DNA from: a virus
Strand: one strand, 5' to 3'
DNA length: 23,504 nucleotides
IMG/VR virus record: IMGVR_UViG_3300030060_003790
Coordinates: 1-23,504 of that record
Shown: in pieces, positions 1 to 7,710 of the stretch
How positions within the stretch are numbered: position 1 is the stretch's first letter
How the letters are laid out: each line of letters opens with the position of its first letter
The notes under the pieces: model-generated
Told to the model about the DNA's origin: nothing
Database searches by the model: none
What the model saw: the letters and a program-made list of their open reading frames with translations, nothing else
Translations under genes and position numbers: made by a program

Positions 1-183
1 GACAAAGGCGAACAAGCATTAAACGAAGTCAACGCCCATGAGCGAGAGTGTGCCTTGCGCTACCAGCGTATCGAAGAACGCCTTGCAGAAGGCTCTGCCA
101 AGTTTAAGCACCTAGAGCATCTTATTTACGGACTGTACGCATTGATTGCAGCGGCGGCTTTGCCGCAGTTTTTCATGGGGTGA
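1..183 (+). CDS. C-terminal part of a coiled-coil, membrane-anchored phage protein (5' end outside window)
   Basis: The first reading frame is open from base 1 to a TGA at 181-183 and gives about 60 residues. The visible part is a charged, probably coiled-coil helix rich in Glu, Arg and Lys, followed by a hydrophobic Ala/Leu segment (YGLYALIAAAALPQFF) close to the C-terminus that can span a membrane. This helix-plus-C-terminal-TM plan resembles XhlA-like holin-associated proteins of phages, and the gene directly precedes a lysis-type cassette. The family assignment is inference, because the N-terminal half is missing. A lysis accessory role is the favoured guess; a small tail or virion membrane protein is an alternative. 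Confidence 0.6.
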   Translation, partial: DKGEQALNEVNAHERECALRYQRIEERLAEGSAKFKHLEHLIYGLYALIAAAALPQFFMG

Positions 184-189
184 CCCCCA
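176..189 (+). promoter_or_regulatory. Small hairpin over a stop codon and the next gene's ribosome-binding region
   Basis: TGGGG (176-180) pairs perfectly with CCCCA (185-189) around the loop TGAC, which contains the stop codon of the upstream gene. The next ATG starts at 190. The only G-rich Shine-Dalgarno-like bases sit inside the stem, so a ribosome finishing the upstream gene could open it. This would be translational coupling; the structure is seen, the role is inferred. Confidence 0.35.
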
Positions 190-654
190 ATGGTAATTGA
201 AAGCATTGCAGCGGCTACAGCCACCTTATCTGCCATTAACGGGTTAATCGCTCAATGCAACGAAACAGGTCAGGGTGTCCATCAGGTAATGGGCATGATC
301 TCGGATTTCGGAGAAGGGATCACCGAGTTTGAGGCGCAACGCCGACAAAGCACCTTCAAGCCGCTCACGCAGAATGAAATCTTGAAGCTCCAGATGATAA
401 AGCGTCAATATGACCGGCATTGGCAGAGCGTACACGATTTACTCCTGGTTGCAGACCCGAAGCTCCTTGATGATTTCAAGGCAGCAAAGGCTCAGCAGGA
501 GCGTGATCGACAAGATCACTTGAGGATGATTGCTCGCAAGAAGAAGGCGCGACAACATCTGATCAACCAGATCCTTGTTGGAGGCACCACCCTAATTGTG
601 GGCGGAACAATAATCGCTGGAGGTTTTGCAATTATATTGAGGCTTTACGGATGA
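190..654 (+). CDS. C-terminally membrane-anchored conserved phage protein (lysis/late region)
   Basis: 154 residues. A mostly helical N-terminal half is followed by a charged Lys/Arg/Gln-rich helix (about 95-125, likely coiled coil) and one hydrophobic segment near the C-terminus (about 128-151, rich in Gly, Ile and Val), ending RLYG. I recall proteins with this plan near lysis or late genes of marine podovirus-like phages, but know no demonstrated function. It starts 6 bases after the previous stop, and its own stop overlaps the ATG of the next gene (ATGA). It does not look like a classical i-spanin, which has an N-terminal anchor. A membrane or lysis role is inferred from location and topology. 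Confidence 0.75.
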   Translation: MVIESIAAATATLSAINGLIAQCNETGQGVHQVMGMISDFGEGITEFEAQRRQSTFKPLTQNEILKLQMIKRQYDRHWQSVHDLLLVADPKLLDDFKAAKAQQERDRQDHLRMIARKKKARQHLINQILVGGTTLIVGGTIIAGGFAIILRLYG

Positions 655-866
655 TTATGGCGTTTTTGCTGGTGGTGATTGTTGAGGGGGAGCCGATTGC
701 CGATCAGTTCTATTTTCGCAACATCCAGCGATGCAATCAGTTTGCACAATGGGTCGAGTCGGGCAAGGTAGATCTGGTCAAAGATCGCAGAGTACAGCGA
801 CAAACCAATATCAGCGCGTACTGCATACCTAAGCGCATAAACCAAAACACAAAGACATACGACTGA
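651..866 (+). CDS. Small exported or membrane-associated protein with a cysteine pair
   Basis: 71 residues starting with a hydrophobic segment (MIMAFLLVVIVEG) that could be a short signal peptide or N-terminal anchor. A polar domain follows with two cysteines, in RCNQF and AYCIP, which could form a disulphide in the periplasm. The start is fixed by the ATGA overlap with the upstream gene, and the stop overlaps the next ATG (TGATG). It resembles small proteins I recall beside the preceding family in marine phages. It lacks a clear lipobox, so an o-spanin (Rz1-like) role is not supported. Function unknown. Confidence 0.7.
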   Translation: MIMAFLLVVIVEGEPIADQFYFRNIQRCNQFAQWVESGKVDLVKDRRVQRQTNISAYCIPKRINQNTKTYD

Positions 867-1201
867 TGGCAGCAAAGAAGTTACAAGAAGGCTCTGAATA
901 CGCCGAATACGATACAGATGGCGATGGCGTTGTGTCGGACTCTGAGCTTGAAACCAGCCGTCAACTCAAAGAGTTAAAGTTGTCGAGTGAGAAGGCAGAC
1001 GCACAAAGAGCAATGGCTTGGTTCGCGTTATTAGGAATGCTTCTTTACCCTTCGTTGGTTGTTATCAGTAGTTGGATAGGATTGGAACAGGCGGCAAACC
1101 TGCTAGGTAACATGGCCCCCACATACTATGTGAGTACTGCCGCCTTGGTCGCATCGTATTATGGCGCATCAGCTTGGCAGAATCGAGGGAACGGAAAATG
1201 A
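866..1201 (+). CDS. EF-hand membrane protein
   Basis: 111 residues. The N-terminus carries a canonical EF-hand calcium loop at 16-27 (DTDGDGVVSDSE), with acidic ligands at loop positions 1, 3, 5 and 12 and Gly at position 6. A charged helix follows, then two hydrophobic stretches at about 49-70 and 85-104 that can span the membrane. The protein would place a single calcium-binding loop next to the inner membrane. The gene overlaps the holin gene start (ATGA) and sits in the lysis cassette, so a role in lysis or in sensing divalent cations is possible but unproven. The EF-hand reading is strong; the biological role is open. Confidence 0.8.
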   Translation: MAAKKLQEGSEYAEYDTDGDGVVSDSELETSRQLKELKLSSEKADAQRAMAWFALLGMLLYPSLVVISSWIGLEQAANLLGNMAPTYYVSTAALVASYYGASAWQNRGNGK

Positions 1202-1575
1202 GTTTAGTCGGACAGCTAATTGGCCCAGTCACAGGTTTGCTAGATAAGTTCATTCCTGACGCTGACACTAAGAACAAGCTGGCCCACGAAATTGCCACCA
1301 TGTCAGAAAAGCATGGTCAGCAGATAGCGTTAGAACAGATCGAAGTTTTGAAGCTCGATGCCAAGGGCAACTGGTTTCAATCAAGTTGGCGCCCTCTAGC
1401 CGGTTACACATGTGTGCTAGGGCTTATGGTTAATTTTTTGGTGGCCCCTATCGCAGCCGGTTTTGGTGTGGTGATACCTCAAGCGGACGCTGGTGTGATG
1501 ATGCCCCTACTTTTGGGCATGTTGGGTCTCGGCGGTGCCAGATCCTACGAAAGAGTCAAAGGTGTTGGTAAGTAA
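1198..1575 (+). CDS. Holin of the three-TM type (GTA_holin_3TM-like)
   Basis: 125 residues from the ATG at 1198. I chose this over an in-frame ATG at 1174 because it gives the ATGA overlap with the upstream stop and has GAGGGAACGGAAA just upstream. An amphipathic N-terminal region is followed by GNWFQSSWRPLAGY and hydrophobic segments at about 67-92 and 98-114, ending LLGMLGLGGARSYERVKG. The NWFQSSWRPLAG and LLGMLGLGGxRxYE signatures match the 3-TM holin family named for gene transfer agent release. The expected role is timed permeabilisation of the inner membrane so the endolysin can reach the cell wall. The endolysin follows immediately (TAATG overlap). Confidence 0.85.
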   Translation: MSLVGQLIGPVTGLLDKFIPDADTKNKLAHEIATMSEKHGQQIALEQIEVLKLDAKGNWFQSSWRPLAGYTCVLGLMVNFLVAPIAAGFGVVIPQADAGVMMPLLLGMLGLGGARSYERVKGVGK

Positions 1576-1994
1576 TGAGCAAGCTAGTCGAAATGATAAA
1601 GCGCCATGAAGGCGTTAAATCTAAGGTCTACAAATGTACACAGGGTTTTGAAACCATAGGTGTAGGCAGAAATATCTCAGAGTCTGGACTTGGGCTATCT
1701 GACGATGAGATCGAATACTTGTTGTCGAATGACATAGCGCGAGTAAAAAGCGAGCTTGCAGACACATACTTTTGGTTCAACGGCATCAACGAAGCGCGTC
1801 AAGATGCAATGATCGACATGTGCTTCAACCTTGGCTTGACCCGTCTACGGGGATTTGTGAAGGCGCTAGAGGCGATGTCACGCGAGCAGTTTGATATAGC
1901 TGCTGACGAATTTATGGATAGCAAGTGGGCGCAGCAAGTTGGTACAAGAGCTATCCGTGTTACTGAAATGATTAGATCTGGAGAATACATATAA
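1575..1994 (+). CDS. Endolysin, GH24 lysozyme (T4 lysozyme-like)
   Basis: 139 residues, the size of a single-domain GH24 muramidase with no signal peptide or wall-binding domain. The catalytic N-terminal signature is present: E12 in RHEG, then VYKCTQGFETIGVGRN with T27. By alignment to T4 lysozyme (E11, D20, T26), the aspartate position is cysteine (C21) here, giving an E-C-T triad. The C-terminal half keeps the family pattern, with DMCFNLG and the WAQQVGTRAIRVTEMI helix. It should cleave peptidoglycan between N-acetylmuramic acid and N-acetylglucosamine. Without a signal peptide it depends on the holin encoded just upstream. It is linked to its neighbours by TAATG at both ends. Confidence 0.9.
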   Translation: MSKLVEMIKRHEGVKSKVYKCTQGFETIGVGRNISESGLGLSDDEIEYLLSNDIARVKSELADTYFWFNGINEARQDAMIDMCFNLGLTRLRGFVKALEAMSREQFDIAADEFMDSKWAQQVGTRAIRVTEMIRSGEYI

Positions 1995-2935
1995 TGGCTA
2001 AGAGCACTCCGGGCACTAGCGCATCTAAAGGTTCTGCTCAGACTGTCCCAAACAAAAGGTTCCGTCCTCTACCTGTATTTAACCCGCAGCCTAGACCTCC
2101 GATGAATCAGTTTTATGGATCTGGCGCTTCTAATTTTTATCGCCGCCCAGGCTACAGTTACGGAGTTCCTACAGGGCTAGGAGCTTTGCTTTCAGGGCAG
2201 CAATCCCCTTTCGGTAGGATGGTTGATCCAGCAACAGGATTCCCTCAAAGATCATTCCCAAGATCAGTAGAGGCTGAAGCTGACGCAAGAGAAACCGCAA
2301 GACAGAAAGAGGAAGAAAGAAAAAGATATCAGCCTGGTGGTTCTATGAGCAGAACGCGCCCAGCAGACGAAAAAACAACGTACCAGCAGATGCTCGAGGG
2401 CACATATCAGCCAGATGATCGAGCCAAAAGCCTTGGCTACACAAGTTCTTCTGGTAAGGGCGGCTCTAAAGGTGGGGCAAGGACTGTCAATCCAGGCTCG
2501 CAAGCTGTGGTAGATGAATATAATAGGAATCCAGACCCGACCCTTGGGGAATCTCTATCGCCACCCACATATGGCACGGTTACTGGACTGCCATCGGGAT
2601 TAACGCCTGAACAAGCAAGGCTTCGTCAAGAGGAACTGGCATCAAGGAGAGGTGGTGGGTTTTCAAGACTAGCACCAGGTAATGTTCAAGTATCTGACTT
2701 ATTTAGGGGCGCTGTGGGAAGAGTCCCGATGTTTGGCAACAATCCACCGCAAACCTCTGTCCGACAATACACGGGATCGCCTCCCCTAACAGTACAAGAA
2801 AGGACAGGGTTTAGCGGTGCTATGGAGCAAGCTGGTGTGAGGCCAAACATCAGACCAACAATGAATGTTGGAAAGGCGACGGGCGGCCCTGTAGGTATAC
2901 ATTCAGGTATCGCATCACTGGTGGGTAGACGCTAA
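1994..2935 (+). CDS. Pro/Gly/Ser-rich, largely disordered phage protein of unknown function
   Basis: 313 residues with a composition dominated by Pro, Gly, Ser, Arg and Gln. It has no TM segment and no recognisable catalytic motif. Short Lys/Arg/Glu-rich segments (around residues 90-115) alternate with low-complexity stretches, and the C-terminus is Gly/Val/Arg-rich. It lies between the endolysin and the propeller-like structural gene in one continuous translationally coupled run. A virion-associated or assembly role is therefore plausible. I do not recognise a family. The start is fixed by TAATG with the endolysin; the stop directly abuts the next ATG. Confidence 0.75.
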   Translation: MAKSTPGTSASKGSAQTVPNKRFRPLPVFNPQPRPPMNQFYGSGASNFYRRPGYSYGVPTGLGALLSGQQSPFGRMVDPATGFPQRSFPRSVEAEADARETARQKEEERKRYQPGGSMSRTRPADEKTTYQQMLEGTYQPDDRAKSLGYTSSSGKGGSKGGARTVNPGSQAVVDEYNRNPDPTLGESLSPPTYGTVTGLPSGLTPEQARLRQEELASRRGGGFSRLAPGNVQVSDLFRGAVGRVPMFGNNPPQTSVRQYTGSPPLTVQERTGFSGAMEQAGVRPNIRPTMNVGKATGGPVGIHSGIASLVGRR

Positions 2936-4792
2936 ATGACGCTGGCGAAGGTACAGTTCGCCCCTGGCGTTAACAAAGAGGGAACCGAGTATACAGCAGA
3001 CGCTGGCTGGTTCGACTCTGACAAGATTCGATTCCGTAAAGGTCGAGTAGAAAAGATCGGTGGCTGGACAAAGTACAGCGACTCTAGCTTTCTTGGCGTG
3101 TGTCGATCACTGCATAACTGGTCATCACTAGAATCTATCAACTACATTGGGATTGGCACCAACCTAAAGTTCTATGTGGCAGAAGGTTCTGGGTATAACG
3201 ATGTCACACCGATCAGGCTGACATCAGGTGCTGGCGATGCCACCTTTGCCGCAACCAACGGGTCATCCACCATCACTGTGACTGAGAATGCACACGGCGC
3301 AGTGGTCAACGATTTTGTGACGTTCAGTGATGCGGCAACGCTTGGTGGCAACATTACGGCGACCGTTCTCAATCAGGAATATCAGATCGCGTCTGTGCCC
3401 ACGACGAACACCTTCACTATTGAAGCCAAGGACACAAGCGGTGCTGCTGTCACGGCTAACTCTAGTGACACAGGTAATGGTGGTAGCTCGACGGTTGCGA
3501 CATATCAGATCAATACAGGTCTGAACACATTTGTGCAGGGCACAGGTTGGGGTGCAGGCACATGGGGTTCTGGCACTTGGGGTAGTTCCAGCAGTGTTGC
3601 TGCTGCCGGTCAGCTACGACTATTCAGTCAGGACAACTTTGGCGAGGATCTTATATTCAACGTCCGAGGTGGTGGCATCTTCTATTGGGATGAGTCATCG
3701 GGTACAGGAACGAGAGCCATCAACGCTACCGCATTGGCTGGCGCTTCTAATGTGCCAACTGTGGCTTTGCAGGTTCTAGTATCTGACATAGATCAGCACG
3801 TCATTGCGTTTGGTGTGAATCCGATAGGCTCATCAAACATAGACCCGCTGCTTGTAAGATTTTCTGATCAAGAGAATGCGGCTGACTGGACACCTACAGC
3901 CACTAATACAGCCGGTGGTGTACGAATCAACTCAGGCTCTCAGATCGTTGGTGCGGTGCAAACACGACAAGAGATACTGATCTTTACCGACGTGAGCCTG
4001 CATTCTATGCGCTTCACGGGTGCGCCTTTTACATTTCAGTTTGCAACGCTCAGCACCGATGTATCCATGATCTCGCCTAACGCAGCGGTCAACGCCAGAG
4101 GTGCGGTGTACTTCATGGACTCTGGTGGATTCTATGTCTACAACGGTTCGGTGCAGCCACTGCCATGCAGCGTCAAAGAGCATGTGTTTTCTAACCTTAA
4201 CAAAGGCCAAGCGTTCAAGGTGTTTGCCGCTGAGAACAATGACTTTTCAGAGGTAATCTGGTTCTATCCTGTAGGCACCGACAACACAGAGATCACGAAC
4301 TATGTGTCTTACAACTATGCAGAAAATCTTTGGGCTGTTGGCACACTGGATCGGGGTGCTTGGATTGGATACTCACAAAACTCCAATCCGATAGCGTCAT
4401 CTGTTAACACGGGTGTGACGGACGCAAACTTTTTGTACAACCACGAAACAGGTTTCGATGACGATGGTTCGGCGATGACTGCGTTTGTGGAGTCAGGAGA
4501 TCTGGAGATCGGGGAGGGCGATAGGTTTATGATGATAAGCCGCATTGTTCCTGACTTTAAGTTTAGCGGATTGACCTCCGATGCGTCTGTGGACTTCACG
4601 ATCAAAGGCAGTAACTTCCCGCTAGAGACGCCGACAACACAGGCCACAGCAACAGTTACATCAAGCACCACACAGTCCAACATCAGGACTCGCGCACGAC
4701 ACGCAGTGGTGCGTATCGAAAGTTCTGGCGCTGGTTACGGTTGGCGATTAGGTGACTTGCGATTCGACATGCGACAGGACGGTAGGCGGTAA
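2936..4792 (+). CDS. Propeller-like tail/DNA-stabilisation protein (P22 gp10-like)
   Basis: 618 residues, beta-rich. It opens with VQFAPGVNKEGTEY and GWFDSDKIRFRKGRVEKIGGW, and contains repeated small-residue/Trp turns (WGAGTWGSGTWGSSS). The central section has QTRQEILIFTDVSLHSMRF and a MDSGGFYVYNG stretch. The C-terminus is WRLGDLRFDMRQDGRR. I recall this architecture from a widespread structural protein of marine podovirus-like phages that resembles P22 gp10-type tail accessory or DNA-stabilisation proteins. Those sit between the portal and tail needle and keep packaged DNA inside the capsid. The exact assignment is moderately certain. It is followed by a TAATG overlap with a small conserved gene that I recall accompanying it. 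Confidence 0.65.
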   Translation: MTLAKVQFAPGVNKEGTEYTADAGWFDSDKIRFRKGRVEKIGGWTKYSDSSFLGVCRSLHNWSSLESINYIGIGTNLKFYVAEGSGYNDVTPIRLTSGAGDATFAATNGSSTITVTENAHGAVVNDFVTFSDAATLGGNITATVLNQEYQIASVPTTNTFTIEAKDTSGAAVTANSSDTGNGGSSTVATYQINTGLNTFVQGTGWGAGTWGSGTWGSSSSVAAAGQLRLFSQDNFGEDLIFNVRGGGIFYWDESSGTGTRAINATALAGASNVPTVALQVLVSDIDQHVIAFGVNPIGSSNIDPLLVRFSDQENAADWTPTATNTAGGVRINSGSQIVGAVQTRQEILIFTDVSLHSMRFTGAPFTFQFATLSTDVSMISPNAAVNARGAVYFMDSGGFYVYNGSVQPLPCSVKEHVFSNLNKGQAFKVFAAENNDFSEVIWFYPVGTDNTEITNYVSYNYAENLWAVGTLDRGAWIGYSQNSNPIASSVNTGVTDANFLYNHETGFDDDGSAMTAFVESGDLEIGEGDRFMMISRIVPDFKFSGLTSDASVDFTIKGSNFPLETPTTQATATVTSSTTQSNIRTRARHAVVRIESSGAGYGWRLGDLRFDMRQDGRR

Positions 4793-4986
4793 TGGCAACA
4801 AGACAGAATCCACTGCCAGTTCCTGCGCCAGAGTATGATGTAGCTAACGAGGCAATCACTCGACGTACTCTGGAGCAGGCGTTAGATCAGATAGAAAACG
4901 ATGTAGAGCTAGCTAAGACTCAGGGCGATAAGCCAGGGTCTCTTGCTATGCGCCGGTTCCAGTTTTTACTGATGGGTGCATCGTGA
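4792..4986 (+). CDS. Small conserved phage protein, charged helical
   Basis: 64 residues. It has a Pro-rich start (NPLPVPAPEYD), then a helix with ITRRTLEQALDQIENDVELAK, and ends RRFQFLLMGAS. I recall close relatives directly downstream of the propeller-like structural gene in marine phages. The fixed position suggests a small virion or assembly partner, but no function is known to me. Both ends overlap neighbours: TAATG upstream and GTGA downstream. Confidence 0.75.
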   Translation: MATRQNPLPVPAPEYDVANEAITRRTLEQALDQIENDVELAKTQGDKPGSLAMRRFQFLLMGAS

Positions 4987-5312
4987 CAGATGTCATCAAG
5001 GTTTTGGGTCAGGTTGATGTTAGCGCAACCACTACAACGACTTTGTATACGGCACCAGATCTTACACAAACAACAGTCAGTTCCTTGGTGATCTGCAACA
5101 GAAGCGGATCAGCCATTACCTTTCGTGTCAGTATTCATGTTGGCGGTGCGTCAGCAGATGATAAGCAGTTTATATTTTTCGATGAAGACTTGGCAGCAAC
5201 CACCAGTAGAACGGTGGTCATTGGCATATGCCTGTCGCAAACGGATGTAGTCAAGGTTTACGCAAGCGCAGCCAACGTGAGCTTCAACCTCTTTGGAGTG
5301 GAGACGAGCTAA
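4983..5312 (+). CDS. Small beta-sandwich-like phage structural protein of unknown role
   Basis: 109 residues from a GTG at 4983 that overlaps the upstream stop (GTGA). The sequence is a series of Thr/Val/Ser-rich beta strands with a conserved-looking middle (VSSLVICNRSGSAITFRVS) and end (DVVKVYASAANVSFNLFGVE). I recall this type as frequent in cyanophage and other marine phage structural modules. The all-beta composition fits a decoration, fibre-base or tail component. The precise role is unknown. It is followed by TAATG. Confidence 0.75.
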   Translation: MTDVIKVLGQVDVSATTTTTLYTAPDLTQTTVSSLVICNRSGSAITFRVSIHVGGASADDKQFIFFDEDLAATTSRTVVIGICLSQTDVVKVYASAANVSFNLFGVETS

Positions 5313-7207
5313 TGATGTATCAAAACCCAATGCCTCAACCGCCTATGCAGGCCATGGCTGACCAGATGGCCCAGCAAGGCCGATACGGCGACAGCATGAT
5401 GGTTCACATGAATCCAATAGAAGTGGCTGGTATCGCCTCTCTGTCGCCCACAGGGCAGCTTACAACTAACCCGATGACGGGACAGCCTGAAGCTTTCTTA
5501 CCCTTTCTAGCTCCACTGCTGGGGAGCGTGTTTGGAAGCACTGCTCTTGGCGCTCTTGGTGCAGCTTTACCAGGGGCGTTAGGGACAGGAGTTACTGCTC
5601 TTGCAGCCAACGCTCCTTTAGCTAGTGCTATTGGCTCTGGTCTAGCGACCACAGCGGTGACGGGTGATCTAAAAGAAGGCTTGGTTTCTGGATTGACGGG
5701 TTTTGGATTAGGAAAAGCTTTCGAGGCTGGAGCAAAAGCTATTGCTGGAACAGAACAATTAGCTAAAGAAGCAGCCACTGCCGCAAAAACAGCCGAGTCT
5801 GCAAAAGCGGCAGCATTAGCAGCAGATCCAACATTAACCACCGAGGCGCTAAGTAAGTTGCCATCTGTTGCTGAAGCTGGAGTTGCTGATCAAGCTGTTA
5901 AGGATTCTTTGATGGCAGCCAGAGAAATGGCTCCAACTCAAGTTATTAGCAGAGGTGGTCTCGGCGAAGCTGCAAAAGGTCTTCTAAACCCGATGGCGGC
6001 AGCACCTATCGCTATAGGCGAAGGCCAACGTGCTGCGATGGCTGCTCAAGACGAGCGTGATCGTATGTTCGGCAGAAGAGCTGCTGAGAGAGAAGAAGAT
6101 CTAAGACGGTCAAGAGATATACTAACCACTGCAACGGGACAGGTGGCATCTGACTATGGCTTGAACTACGGCGCACAGTATGCGGCACAAGGAGGCATCA
6201 CATCCGTTGACCCTTCTGACTTCCAGCGCCGATACAACGAGTTGCAGATGATGGGCAGAGAGTCTGCTCAAATGTATAACGGCGGAGAGGTAAGAGATAT
6301 CAATGTTAATCGTGCTCTACGACCAGAACAGATTATTGCAAGACAAGCTAGTTTGCGCGGCCCAGTAAAAAAGCCTAGCGAGTTGCCTGCGAATTATAGA
6401 CCGGGCTTCGATCCAGAAATCAGTTACTTCAAGAGTCCCTTTGTGACATCAGATCAGACAGGTGTGCCAAGACCCGGAACTCCTTCTCCGGGCACAACAC
6501 CACAAATAGATTCTGCTTTGATGCAAGGAATCGGCAGCGTCGGTAAAGCTGGTGGTATGGGTGGCGCAAGGTCTGTGCCTCCTAGAGTTGAAGAAGCCAT
6601 GGGGATTCTTAACAGAAAATCTGTTTCTACAAGAAAGCGCAAATCCGCTCAAAAAGTGATTGATGCGTATGAGGCAGAGCAAGAAAGAGATCAGGACTAT
6701 TTCGATGACATCATGGATGCTACCTACGGTTCTCAATACGCCACAAGGATGCAGGGAGGTGGCGGAACGGAGATGAATCAACAAGCAGCAATGCGCTTGA
6801 TAGAGCAGGTCTCTATGGCGCTGCTTGGTCGATTGTCTGAAGAAGAGTCAGAGGCCGTCATCAATCGATTCATAGATGAGTTCGGGTCTGAGGCTTTCCA
6901 GATGCTACGATCACAGGTACTAGAATCTGTGGTGCCCAACTCTCAGAAAGAGGGCATGATCGAAGGTGCAGGCAAAGGTATGGACGATCAAGTGCAAGGT
7001 ATGATCGGTGACTCTCAACCAGTTGCTGTATCTCCAGGTGAGTTTATCGTGCCTGCTGATGTTGTGTCCGGCATCGGAGACGGTGACACCAACGCTGGTG
7101 TGCAAGAGCTTGAGGGTATGATGGATCGGGTGCGACAAGAGCGCACTGGCACCACTAAACAACCCGCACCTCTTGGTGCTATGGCAGGAGGAGCTTTGCC
7201 TGCATGA
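5312..7207 (+). CDS. Large Ala/Gly-rich virion-associated protein with membrane-active-looking segment
   Basis: 631 residues. I chose the ATG at 5312 over an upstream in-frame ATG at 5228, because 5312 overlaps the previous stop (TAATG) and has GGAG upstream. A Met/Pro/Gln-rich N-terminus is followed at about 55-140 by a long hydrophobic Ala/Gly/Leu stretch typical of ejected, membrane-penetrating phage proteins, and then Ala/Lys/Glu helices. The C-terminal part carries VAVSPGEFIVPADVVSGIGD, a stretch I recall in virion proteins of other phages. The most likely role is an internal virion or tail-associated protein. It is encoded ahead of three further large proteins, and its stop overlaps the next ATG (ATGA). 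Confidence 0.7.
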   Translation: MMYQNPMPQPPMQAMADQMAQQGRYGDSMMVHMNPIEVAGIASLSPTGQLTTNPMTGQPEAFLPFLAPLLGSVFGSTALGALGAALPGALGTGVTALAANAPLASAIGSGLATTAVTGDLKEGLVSGLTGFGLGKAFEAGAKAIAGTEQLAKEAATAAKTAESAKAAALAADPTLTTEALSKLPSVAEAGVADQAVKDSLMAAREMAPTQVISRGGLGEAAKGLLNPMAAAPIAIGEGQRAAMAAQDERDRMFGRRAAEREEDLRRSRDILTTATGQVASDYGLNYGAQYAAQGGITSVDPSDFQRRYNELQMMGRESAQMYNGGEVRDINVNRALRPEQIIARQASLRGPVKKPSELPANYRPGFDPEISYFKSPFVTSDQTGVPRPGTPSPGTTPQIDSALMQGIGSVGKAGGMGGARSVPPRVEEAMGILNRKSVSTRKRKSAQKVIDAYEAEQERDQDYFDDIMDATYGSQYATRMQGGGGTEMNQQAAMRLIEQVSMALLGRLSEEESEAVINRFIDEFGSEAFQMLRSQVLESVVPNSQKEGMIEGAGKGMDDQVQGMIGDSQPVAVSPGEFIVPADVVSGIGDGDTNAGVQELEGMMDRVRQERTGTTKQPAPLGAMAGGALPA

Positions 7208-7710
7208 ACAGTCTCTTAGAGTTTGATGAAAGCAAGATCAAAGATCTATCCAGAGAGCCAAAGGTTTGCCGCAAGGATGCGCCTAGAGAGATCACACACA
7301 CGATAACGATGGTGCCCCCCAACTATCTGAACAGCTTGTGGCCTGATGTCAGAGAGCAGCTTGCTAGAGCGATTAAGCGTTCACACGGCAGATGGAATAT
7401 GGAGTTCTTGTACGCATCAATACTTAACGGTAATCAACAGCTTTGGCTTGCTTTCGATGCCGAAAACAACATCGATGGTGTCGGCACTACAGAGATATTG
7501 CAGTATCCAGAGAAGCGCATGATCGCGGTTCAGTTTTTAGGTGGTGATCGTTTTAACGATTGGGTCTGGGATATGTTAGAGAAGTTTAAGGATTTCGGTA
7601 GAGACAACGACTGCACAGGCATAGAGGCCACTGCCCGTATGGGATTTTGGAAGTGGCTGGAGCAAGATGACTTCAGCAGATCGTATGTCGTATACGAGAG
7701 GAGTTTGTAA
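7204..7710 (+). CDS. GNAT-fold acetyltransferase-like phage protein
   Basis: 168 residues. The middle has paired beta strands (LWLAFDAENNIDGVGTTEI, then MIAVQFLGGDRF). A helix (DWVWDMLEKFKDFGRD) follows, and then a C-terminal block CTGIEATARMGFWKWLEQ-DDF. This order is what one sees in GNAT-fold proteins, where an ARxGxxKxLxxxGF-like end follows the acetyl-CoA site. I do not see a textbook Q/RxxGxG/A loop, so catalytic activity is uncertain. Comparable GNAT-like genes lie in the internal-virion/tail region of short-tailed phages; I recall T7 gp13 being discussed this way. It could modify a virion or host protein, or serve only structurally. It starts with an ATGA overlap. Confidence 0.6.
   Translation: MNSLLEFDESKIKDLSREPKVCRKDAPREITHTITMVPPNYLNSLWPDVREQLARAIKRSHGRWNMEFLYASILNGNQQLWLAFDAENNIDGVGTTEILQYPEKRMIAVQFLGGDRFNDWVWDMLEKFKDFGRDNDCTGIEATARMGFWKWLEQDDFSRSYVVYERSL

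Noticed and set aside
190-866. Rz/Rz1-type spanin pair
   Set aside because: The 154-aa protein has a C-terminal rather than N-terminal anchor, and the 71-aa protein lacks a lipobox cysteine, so neither fits the usual i-spanin/o-spanin design.
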